Shown here: one piece after another, positions 56,506-64,000 of the stretch | How positions within the stretch are numbered: the first letter of the stretch is position 1 | How the letters are laid out: the number at the start of each line of letters is the position of its first letter | NCBI GenBank assembly: GCA_010909165.1 | Contig: MU008165.1 | Coordinates: forward strand, 1 to 64,000 | DNA from: Anthoceros angustus | Lineage: Eukaryota > Streptophyta > Anthocerotopsida > Anthocerotales > Anthocerotaceae | Length of the DNA stretch: 64,000 bases | Direction: 5' to 3' | The notes under the pieces: model-generated | Database searches by the model: none | What the model was told of the DNA's origin: nothing | The model's input: the letters and a program-made list of their open reading frames with translations, nothing else | Position numbers and translations under genes: made by a program

Positions 56506-57904
56506 TTCAAATGTCCAACAAAAACTCCAAGACACACACCGAAACTCTAACAAGGGTGATTGGCAAGGTCGCAAAGATGGAGGTCTTGCAAGGATCTGAG
56601 ATGAAATTCCAGTGTCCCCAGTTTTCCAGCTCACTCACCAAAGGGCTATATCCTGTTCTTAACCACAGCATGCTCTCACGTGCCTGGCCAGCGTGAGTAG
56701 GGTGTGGGCATGGCTCATCATAAGTGACCAACCTGTAATGCCTTCAGTCAACTGTCAGGTATCATTTCCAGCGGGACATTGTTGGTGCAGCAAACTGCTT
56801 CTTGTGCAGGCAAGTTCTCATTTCTCCTTGGCTGCTCCTCTCTGAAGTTCAGGCTCGAATGCAATTGGCAGGAGATAGGTCTTCGAGGTTTATAAAGTTG
56901 GAGAGAAGGAGCGAAGTTGTGGAGCTGTAGCTGTGAGCTTTGGTTTCAAGAAGCGCAAGTCCAGATTAGCGTTCCTCTGCTTAAGTGATTTCTAGATCTT
57001 CTGCCTACGAGATGTATGTTCCACCAGCCCAGGCTGGGACAGGATGTTCCTCACAAATCACGCCTGCTGTATTTCATAACGACAGTACATAAAGCTGAAA
57101 ATAGCTCACAGCAGCTTGTGCCAGAGTCCCATATGCGATCTTGCACTATGTAAATGGAATTTTCGCTGTTGGGATGTACATTAAATTACAACCCACGCAT
57201 CACCCGCAGCACAAGCATGTGGCTGAAAGCTAGAGAAGATTGCACATCCGATAAGGAAAGCAAGCCGGGTTAGGCAGGTAGGTACACGAGAGGGAAATTT
57301 GAATCGTCAACCTGAATCAAAGCCTATAGAAGGACTCTCTGCTTCTTTTCTAGTGGAGGAGACACTATATCAACGCCCATCTTTGCTACTGTTCCAGCAA
57401 TAATTCTCATACAAATGTTGTGGTTGAACAGTTCATGGTCGAAAGCCTCTCGTCTCAATGAGCTTTGGTTCTTGGCAGCAGCTGGTTGGTAACCTTTCCC
57501 AACTTTCAGAACCTTTTGAGGATTCTCTTGGATTGAAACAAACTACTCAAGCCGAGTGTCCGCTTCCAGAAACGTTCGCTGACACCATTACGCTCCAATA
57601 CGTGAGATTGCAAAGCCAACCTGCAGCCTTGAGCAATTCTTATCCTGTCAAGGCCACAGCAAGGAACGCGGAGCTCAGCCCGATGCTACTGTTTCGTTTC
57701 GCCAGATGAGCAGGGGGGCGCGGCATTTGCCTCGCCATCATTGCCCATCTCTCTCGCACAATCTGCATTCAATCTGCAATGTGGGCTACAGAAACCAAAG
57801 TATTCAAATGCGTTGCGCAGAAAGATATCACGAAAGTGTGTACCTATATAAACTCACGGAACGGTTTAGCTCACTGCAGTGATTGGCGTGTTGGAGTCTG
57901 CGCT
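56506..57904. other. Intergenic region upstream of RNASEH2A
   Basis: No supported gene. 57430-57560 is a diverged relative of 50590-50720 (shared: GAACAGTTCA-like, GAGC(T)ATGGTTCTT, GCAGC(A)GCT...GGTAAC, TGTCCG(C/T)T(T/C)CC(A)GAAAC). The last few hundred bases are the likely promoter of RNASEH2A, with TATATAAACTC at 57846. Confidence 0.45.
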
Positions 57905-59619
57905 ATGGTGACAGCTGCAGCATGGACGGCCTCTCCCTGCGCCATGGGCATCGACGAGGCTGGCCGGGGTCCTGTTCTTGGTGGGTTTCCCTTGCGTTGC
58001 ATTGGCCTCTAGGTTCGCAATGTTGTCACTGGGAGAAAGGCTAGTGAGGAGCTCGCGAGTTTTCGCTGATAAACAGCGTGTTTGTGGTGGGCACTGGCAG
58101 GTCCCATGGTTTACGGATGCGCCTACTGTGCTGTGTCGGATATCGAGCGGATAGGAGGCATGCAATTTGCTGGTATGCAGGGCGGGAAGGGCGTGGGGGA
58201 TTTGTGGCATTGGAAAGAAGTGCTTCTGTGAGGGTAGGAGTGTGGGTTTTGGAAGACCGTGTCTGAGCGTGACCGCAGACTCCAAGGTTTTGACGGAGGC
58301 CAAGAGGGAGGAGCTGTTTGCAAGCATTAAGGAAGATACGGGCATTGGGTGGGATGTGGATGTGATAGGGCCCAAGGAGTTGTCAGCGCAGATGCTGCAG
58401 AGGTTGGAGGAAGTTGGAATGTGGTTTCCGCATGCTGTGTTGCTGGCTGGGGTGGGCTAGGGTTGAAGTGGAGGTTTGTGATGTGCAGGGAAAGGAAGAG
58501 TCTGAATGTGATCTCGTATGACTCGGCGATGGGTCTTATTCGACGGACCCTGGATCTAGGTGTCCTTCTCACCGAGGTTGGTAAGAGTTCAGGGTTGAGA
58601 GGTTTCAGCTTTGCTGCAGCTGGGATGGTGTGTGGGTTTTTCCAAGGGTGGCCTGGCAAAGATGTGATTGTATGTCAGTTCTTTTGCAGCGAGGGAGAGG
58701 GGTATGTTGAGCTGCATTTCCCAGGATTTTTGATGGCGGAGTGGATCCTCCATCAGGTTTACGTGGATACAGTTGGAGATGCTGAGAAGTATCAAGCGCG
58801 GTTGACTGAAAGGTTTCCTGGAATCAAGTTCACGGTGGCCAAGAAAGCTGACAGTCTTTTCCCAATTGTCAGTGCTGCTAGCATTGTTGCCAAGGTACTT
58901 CTGGCAACGACGTGTTGTTAGCTGCCTCCTGATGCAGTGGTGAAGTAGCCGTGTACTCAAGGGATCTCTGTGACATAGTGCCTGGAGGCGGTTTAAGGGG
59001 TATGTGATGATCCAGTGTAGTGTAATATCTGCAATGGCATCATTCTTGCTTCAGGTTACCAGAGACAGAGCCCTCCGCAATTGGAGTATGGATGAGGTGG
59101 GGAGGGAGATCGGCCGAGATTTTGGATCAGGCTACCCGCACGGTAAACCTTCAATCGTTGCTCTGTCGCGGATCTGAAAGCACTCTGACGCGAAGATGCA
59201 TTTCCCTGGTCTGCCCAGCTCTGCAATTTTTCACCAAGTAATCAATCTCATCTGTCTGGTGCCAGATCCTGAAACCCAGAAATGGTTGCAGCAGCATAAT
59301 GATGCAGTCTTTGGATTTCCATCTCTTGTTCGATTCAGTTGGCAAACCTGCAAGCCTTTTCTCTCAGAGGGTGGTGTCGAAGTGTACTGGTCAGGTTCCA
59401 CCCTTCCTCACTCATCCCGCTAGCTGAATTTTCAGAGACAGCAAAAGGCTTGGTGCTTGTACATGAGTCGCTAAATGTATCGTCTCCAGGGAAGCTGAGG
59501 AAGATGATGAGGATCTAACAAAGCGGAAGTCTAAGACAGCCGGGGTAGAGTCTAATGCATCCACAAGGCATTCCTTCTTCCGTTCAAGGCAACTACAACA
59601 CTTGACAATAAAGCTTTAG
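57905..59619 (+). CDS. RNASEH2A: Ribonuclease H2 catalytic subunit A
   Basis: Eight exons in phase: 57905-57980, 58101-58172, 58279-58402, 58489-58576, 58757-58894, 59055-59142, 59266-59389 and 59490-59619, giving 279 residues. The RNase HII hallmarks are present: [18 protein letters not shown] (first two catalytic acids), [42 protein letters not shown] (third acid), [20 protein letters not shown] (fourth acid), GSGYP and [16 protein letters not shown]. The protein removes ribonucleotides and RNA from DNA duplexes as part of a heterotrimer with subunits B and C in the nucleus. The ATG was chosen because it lies just before the conserved start and follows an upstream TATA-like sequence. The end [11 protein letters not shown] resembles the family C-terminus. 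Confidence 0.96.
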
Positions 59620-59788
59620 ATTTCGAATAATCCTGTGCTCAAGAAGTATTTGTGGTGTCCTTAAAGGGCAGAAAATGCAAAGCAAATAGCTAATCAACGT
59701 CCTCGGTTACTCTGCGGTGCAAGTATGGGAAGGAGTCTCACAGGTGGAGTTCTAGGACGTGCCTAGAAAATAAGGCATACATATCGTG

Positions 59789-61552
59789 TCAGTCCGAGTC
59801 CGAGTCGTCTGAGTCCGAGTCGTCCGAGTCTGAGTCCGATTCCGACTCTGAGTCCGCGGCAGTACAAACAAACCAAGGACAGATGCTGACATGAGCACGA
59901 CCTTCTTGGGAGTCGAACCTTGGCTGGAAAAGGGAAAGGTTGCTGTGCGGAGATCTAAGCCCTTCACTACCCATTTTCAGCTGCATCCACCGCACCGACC
60001 CGCAAGACAGGTTGCAGACTAGCACCAGATGCAACCCCTGATTAAAGCACGAGAACCTCGGATTTCGGATGGTGAAGATCCAGACGATGTCGTCGTCAGG
60101 CATGTAGCAGTAGTCCACAAACTTCCAGGGGCACCAGGGCCCTCCCCAAATCTCAGACTTGCTCTCGATGCGGACGATTAGATGCAGCTTCCAGGACTGA
60201 TTCCTCTCCCCCTCCTGAACAAGCTCCCAGATTTGAATGTGCGAAGGACCGTAGATACTGACCCGGTCCCTTTTCGGCAGGTCCGGAACCGGGGGCAGCA
60301 TCACTGCGCGCGACGTGTTCCTGCCATCCACAACGGGTGCCTCGTGGGTGACCACCAGCATGCGGGAGCTGTCGTGGGTCTGGACAGGGAAGATCCGATC
60401 GTCCCTGCCGTTGGGAGCCACGACCCTTTCCCACCTCTTCGTCTTGATATGGTAGGCGAGCAAGACACTGTCAATACACCAGTTGTTCCCTCTGGACGGG
60501 GTGCCGTTGTCTGGGCAATCGATCTCCCTGTAGCTGTAGAAGATTCCTGCATCGCTGTAATACTGGATCCTGCCCGTGCTGACGTCCTTGGTCCTGCTGT
60601 TCGGCAGAATCATGTTGGGCCAGTGGTTGCTAAGGCTCCAGGAATTGGTCACGGAGTCGTACACCGCGGTGAGAGCCCTGGAGGTATCTGCGGTCACCTC
60701 ATTGGAGGTCCCTATGACAACAACCCTGTACGCTCCCGCATTGTGGCGCCTCGTGTCCACCACCATGTCCAGCTCCCTGGGGCACATGAGCCAGGAGCCC
60801 GCATCCGGCCTGGCAGCCCTCAAGGGCGGCAGCTCCCACCTCGCCCTGGTCAGAGGATTGCACATGAAAATGCGAGATTGCCACCCGTCATGGTCCTCCA
60901 GGGGCGGATCGGACGGGTCCGAAATCGGGATCGCCCGCTGGAAGTTGAAGGCGTAGCAGATGAAGCCTCCAGATACACAGACCAGGCTTAACCCACTAAA
61001 CCCAGCCATCGTGGAAATCGAAAAAAAGGTGCGCTCGGGGTCGGCGGCACGGAACCGGCGGCCCAGCTCCCAGGCTACCAACTTCAAGGCGATTCCTGAA
61101 GGCCCAGTGTTCGTCCTGATGAGCATGGAGCTGTGGCGATGGCGCGCGTCTCCGTCTTCGTCTTTGACCTGGCTCCAGCTTCGCACGAAGTGCGCAGACT
61201 GCACCAACGACCTCCACTGCTTGCACACATAATTGAACCGCCACAAGTCCTTCACAGGCAGGAAGAGCAGCACCCGCTCCTGCAGCTCCTGAGGCAGGAA
61301 CCGCCACACGGCCGGATCCATTTCCTCCGCTTGCTTCTCCTCCTGCCTCGGTACAGCAAGCTCCTGTCCCGCACTTGGGCTTCCTTCCATACCCACCAGC
61401 TTAGTCTCCGCCTCAGAGCCTCCAAGCGAACCTTTAGGTCTTTCCCAACGCCCTGAACAGGAACGGAAAGACGGTGGACAACGACGGAAAGCAGGCCCAG
61501 GACGGGCCCCACTTCCTGCCACGGTCTTCGAGATTTCCTCCCTCGCTCCCAT
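59789..61552 (-). CDS. F-box protein with kelch-like C-terminal part
   Basis: Intronless frame of 587 codons with ATG at 61552. The F-box lies around residues 80-115 (VWRFLPQELQERVLLFLPVK then DLWRFNYVCKQWRSLV). The rest resembles plant F-box/kelch proteins: IFMCNPLTRARWELPPLRAA, VVIGTSNEVTADTSRALTAV, YDSVTNSWSLSNHWPN, IKTKRWERVVAPNGRDDRIF. These proteins link substrates to SCF ubiquitin ligases through SKP1; the target is unknown. The extreme C-terminus is a run of Ser-Asp/Ser-Glu pairs (about 25 residues) encoded by GTCCGAGTC-type repeats, an unusual acidic tail. It is convergent with RNASEH2A, the two stops being about 170 bp apart. Confidence 0.88.
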   Translation of the reverse strand: MGAREEISKTVAGSGARPGPAFRRCPPSFRSCSGRWERPKGSLGGSEAETKLVGMEGSPSAGQELAVPRQEEKQAEEMDPAVWRFLPQELQERVLLFLPVKDLWRFNYVCKQWRSLVQSAHFVRSWSQVKDEDGDARHRHSSMLIRTNTGPSGIALKLVAWELGRRFRAADPERTFFSISTMAGFSGLSLVCVSGGFICYAFNFQRAIPISDPSDPPLEDHDGWQSRIFMCNPLTRARWELPPLRAARPDAGSWLMCPRELDMVVDTRRHNAGAYRVVVIGTSNEVTADTSRALTAVYDSVTNSWSLSNHWPNMILPNSRTKDVSTGRIQYYSDAGIFYSYREIDCPDNGTPSRGNNWCIDSVLLAYHIKTKRWERVVAPNGRDDRIFPVQTHDSSRMLVVTHEAPVVDGRNTSRAVMLPPVPDLPKRDRVSIYGPSHIQIWELVQEGERNQSWKLHLIVRIESKSEIWGGPWCPWKFVDYCYMPDDDIVWIFTIRNPRFSCFNQGLHLVLVCNLSCGSVRWMQLKMGSEGLRSPHSNLSLFQPRFDSQEGRAHVSICPWFVCTAADSESESDSDSDDSDSDDSDSD

Positions 61553-61952
61553 GGCTGTAGCGTTTCAATGCGCCTGGAATAACAGAAGAACAGAAAACGC
61601 CACCGAGATGTAGCTCAGACAGCACATCTACGCCCTGGCCCTGGCCCTGCTCCGAATATTCCTCGGCCTCGTCACAAGGTGGGCGAAGTGGCGCCAAGCA
61701 GGTGTACCTCTCTCGGAGCCCGGCCGCCCAGCAAGTTGCTGCATCCTGTCGGTCTGGTCAGTCTCCGGCCCTGCCCTTGCAAATGACCTATTCTCGGAGC
61801 CCAAAACCCCGGGAAGAACATGCAGCCATGAACTCCCGTTTCAAACAGTGGGCCTGCGCCGCTTGGAAGATCGACTCTACCTACATGTTCGTCAAGTGTA
61901 ATCTACTAAGTAAAATGTACATGCCAGTGCTTTACGTGTCTTCCAAAATTAG

Positions 61953-64000
61953 TCAGAAGCCTCCGTAGCCTCCACTGTTAAACCCCCCACCACTACCGTA
62001 GCTTCGGCTCCCTCCACCACCACCACTTTTCTGGCTGTTGGGACAGCTGCTCGCCCAGTGCCCAGATTGGTTGCACTTGAAGCATACGTCTTTGTCCCGT
62101 CCACCACCCTGACTACTGCTCATAAAGCCTCCGCCTGAGTTGCCAAAACCGCCTCCTCCAGAGCTGCCATAGCCGCCTCCTCCAGAGCTGCCATAGCCTC
62201 CTCCTCCAGAGCTGCCATAGCCGCCTCCTCCAGAGTTGCCATAGCCGCCTCCTCCTCCTCCAGAACTGCCGTAGCCTCCCCCAGAGTTGCCATACCCTCC
62301 TCCTCCTCCTCCTCCTCCAGAGTTGCCATACCCACCTCCTCCACCTCCAGAGTTGCCGTACCCACCTCCTCCTCCTCCAGCGTTGCCGTACCCACCACCT
62401 CCTCCTCCAGAGTTGCCATAACCGCCTCCCGTAGAGTTGCCAAATCCACCTCCCCCGGAGTTGCCAGACTTCCCTTCATTTGGGCAGTCTCGGGCGTAGT
62501 GTCCTTCCGCCCCGCACTTGAAGCAACCACTTCTAGAGCTGGACCCATTAGATGTGTTGTTGTCATACGTTTGACCATATGAGCCCCCTCCACCGGAGAA
62601 GCTGGCACCTGTTTGCCTACCGGCATCACCGCCATGGGGAGTGAAACCAGCCCCTTGCGAACCAGGTGTCGCGCCTGCCGTGGACAGCACATTGATCGGC
62701 TCACCCCTTACTAGCTTGCCAATGAGGTCCACCAGCAGCTGGGACTCCTGGATGTGGTTCACCCGATTACTACTTACCAAAGTGCACTTAACTCGCTGCT
62801 CGTCGTTGTAGCTCTCCTCCTTCACCTTCAACTTGAAGAGGTGCTGAGAGAGGTTGACATTGCGCAGTATTTCCCCGAATTTCGCAGAATCGTCCTGTTT
62901 CAGCTGGTGCAGTTCCTTAGCAGGAACTCCCATGAGCCCCTCCCCTGCCTCTTGAAAAGCTGTCACCCACGTTGTGCTAGTGTGGTCTTGCAACTGCATT
63001 TGGAGCATGTACTTATAGTCACATTCTTCAACCGTCTGATTGCATTTCTCACACCTCCATGTCCCATCTCCCATGCTGATCACTTTTTTGTTGCATTGTC
63101 TGTCAGCCGACTTCAGAGGGCAAGCAGTGTAGTACAAAGTATCTCCTTTGATGAAAGCGATGGTAGCCCGCACAAGAATCCAATCAGGCTTGTCCGATCT
63201 TCCGAGTCCCTCATCCTTAATCTGGGCAAGAGTTTTACGTAGCTCCGGTCTACTAGAAGTACCTCCTTCCCTGGAGACCGATTGACAAGGCATATTCCTG
63301 CCCTCCCGATCATACCATTCCCTCAACACGTGTGCTTCTGGGAGATCCGGATTGATCAATAGCAAACTGGTTGATATGGTTCCCACAGACTTGCCACTGA
63401 AATCATTCACTCGACCTGCCTTGAAAAGCAATACCGGGCACTGTCCTGAGTCACACAGCTCCTGAAGCTCCTGACCGGGCTTGCTACAAAATTCCCCCCA
63501 CATGGTCACCTCCACACTCTTCCCGGACCTATCCACGAGCTGAAGAGTCCGCTTTTGTGTCTCCTGGCCTGTCTTCCGGATGATTGGACTTGTGGGATTC
63601 ACAACAGTAACTATGCCTATGACATCAACCACAGCGCCAGTTTCCCTTTCTTCGATGCTGCTGACGGGAACAAAATTGTATTGCTGCTGCGGAATCCCAC
63701 CATCGTCAGGAGATGGCTCCAGTACCGACGTATGATCCAGAGTCAACTCCCACTCACTCTTCAAGTGGTTGAACTTTCGATCCGCAGCTTTCAGAGTGCC
63801 CTTGGATAGCATATACACCCGTCCCACTTCGACAATGTCAAAAATCTTATTTGCAACATCGTTGAAAGCAGTGGCCCGTATTTCACCGCCATCCGCATCA
63901 AGCATATCAAAACTGAAAACTGTTCCTGGCCCGTTCGCCTTATTGTACCTCTTCTTCGGCGATTTCCCAGTTACCCTAGCTTTGATTGTCCACCTGCCCT
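61953..64000 (-). CDS. RPA1: Replication protein A 70-kDa subunit with two zinc knuckles (5' end beyond window)
   Basis: Open to the window edge, at least 682 residues. OB folds: RWTIKARVTGKSPKKRYNKA and GEIRATAFNDVANKIFDIVE (DBD-A), DVIGIVTVVNPTSPIIRKTG and VEVTMWGEFC (DBD-B), then the zinc-ribbon fold of DBD-C (YTACPLKSADRQCNKKVI, WRCEKCNQTVEEC). RPA coats single-stranded DNA in replication, repair and meiosis. After ~residue 455 the tail holds a CCHC knuckle (CFKCGAEGHYARDC), ~120 residues of GGGYGNSGG-type repeats, a second CCHC knuckle (CFKCNQSGHWASSC) and a Gly-rich end. Zinc knuckles mark the plant RPA1C/E group, linked mainly to repair. The glycine-rich spacer is encoded by CCTCCTCC-type repeats and is probably length-variable. 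Confidence 0.93.
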   Translation of the reverse strand, partial: GRWTIKARVTGKSPKKRYNKANGPGTVFSFDMLDADGGEIRATAFNDVANKIFDIVEVGRVYMLSKGTLKAADRKFNHLKSEWELTLDHTSVLEPSPDDGGIPQQQYNFVPVSSIEERETGAVVDVIGIVTVVNPTSPIIRKTGQETQKRTLQLVDRSGKSVEVTMWGEFCSKPGQELQELCDSGQCPVLLFKAGRVNDFSGKSVGTISTSLLLINPDLPEAHVLREWYDREGRNMPCQSVSREGGTSSRPELRKTLAQIKDEGLGRSDKPDWILVRATIAFIKGDTLYYTACPLKSADRQCNKKVISMGDGTWRCEKCNQTVEECDYKYMLQMQLQDHTSTTWVTAFQEAGEGLMGVPAKELHQLKQDDSAKFGEILRNVNLSQHLFKLKVKEESYNDEQRVKCTLVSSNRVNHIQESQLLVDLIGKLVRGEPINVLSTAGATPGSQGAGFTPHGGDAGRQTGASFSGGGGSYGQTYDNNTSNGSSSRSGCFKCGAEGHYARDCPNEGKSGNSGGGGFGNSTGGGYGNSGGGGGGYGNAGGGGGGYGNSGGGGGGYGNSGGGGGGGGYGNSGGGYGSSGGGGGGYGNSGGGGYGSSGGGGYGSSGGGGYGSSGGGGFGNSGGGFMSSSQGGGRDKDVCFKCNQSGHWASSCPNSQKSGGGGGSRSYGSGGGFNSGGYGGF

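Noticed and set aside
60182-60991. 269-codon plus-strand open frame
   Set aside because: Antisense to the F-box/kelch gene; no family features of its own.
62120-62704. 194-codon minus-strand frame with repeated MATLEE-type sequence
   Set aside because: Alternative frame of the glycine-rich tail of RPA70; the repeat nature of the DNA keeps all frames open.

Overview
This is nuclear DNA of a land plant. The genes have GT-AG introns, two proteins look plastid-targeted, and there is a DYW-type pentatricopeptide repeat (PPR) gene plus debris of at least four others. One gene resembles CFAP119/CCDC189, a motile-cilium protein, which points to a plant with swimming sperm. A heavy PPR-DYW load together with a sperm-flagellum gene suggests a fern or lycophyte; fern is my first guess, by inference only.

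Layout. 1-6.3 kb is transposon wreckage: a poly(A)-tailed non-LTR element with minisatellites in its 3' part, a Ty1/copia remnant, and a LINE 3' end with tRNA-His-like relics. 6.4-9.7 kb is an intronless 1100-residue CHAT (caspase-like) gene, followed by an inverted, broken copy of its own 5' third (10.0-10.5 kb). 10.7-12.1 kb has PPR scraps and a tRNA-His(GTG). 12.4-13.9 kb is the CFAP119-like gene (minus). 16.3-18.7 kb is a plant-type glutaredoxin gene with a long 5' leader. 19.3-20.3 kb is a pseudogene copy of a GT47 glycosyltransferase gene in which a piece of exon has become a 28-bp minisatellite.

22-26 kb holds a phytoglobin 3' fragment, then a complete C45 acyltransferase-family gene and a complete IMP3 gene, both minus. 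26.7-29 kb is the DYW PPR gene, interrupted by three single-base gaps. 29-35 kb is a LINE (minus) whose 3' half, with the PPR gene's flank, is tandemly duplicated. 35.4-39.3 kb is a Mutator-like element with long terminal inverted repeats (TIRs) and a SWIM-finger transposase. 39.5-41.7 kb is a plastid NAD-malate dehydrogenase pseudogene.

42.4-44.5 kb is the intact GT47 parent gene (minus). 46.2-47.9 kb is a complete RsmE-type rRNA methyltransferase gene (minus). 50.8-55.1 kb is a complete 13-exon eIF3a gene (minus). 55.6-56.5 kb is a composite pseudogene of PPR and RsmE pieces. 57.9-59.6 kb is RNASEH2A (plus), 59.8-61.6 kb an F-box/kelch-like gene (minus), and 62-64 kb a plant RPA70 gene with two zinc knuckles in a glycine-rich tail (minus, running off the window).

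There is no operon logic. The genes are independent housekeeping or regulatory loci (rRNA processing and modification, translation initiation, DNA replication/repair, redox, cell wall) among repeats. Exon boundaries were worked out by hand from splice sites and reading phase. For eIF3a, RsmE, IMP3, C45, RNASEH2A and GT47 every junction is in phase. The most unusual structures are the self-inverted CHAT gene fragment, the exon-to-minisatellite conversion, the microhomology tandem duplication, and local copying of gene fragments into nearby pseudogenes.
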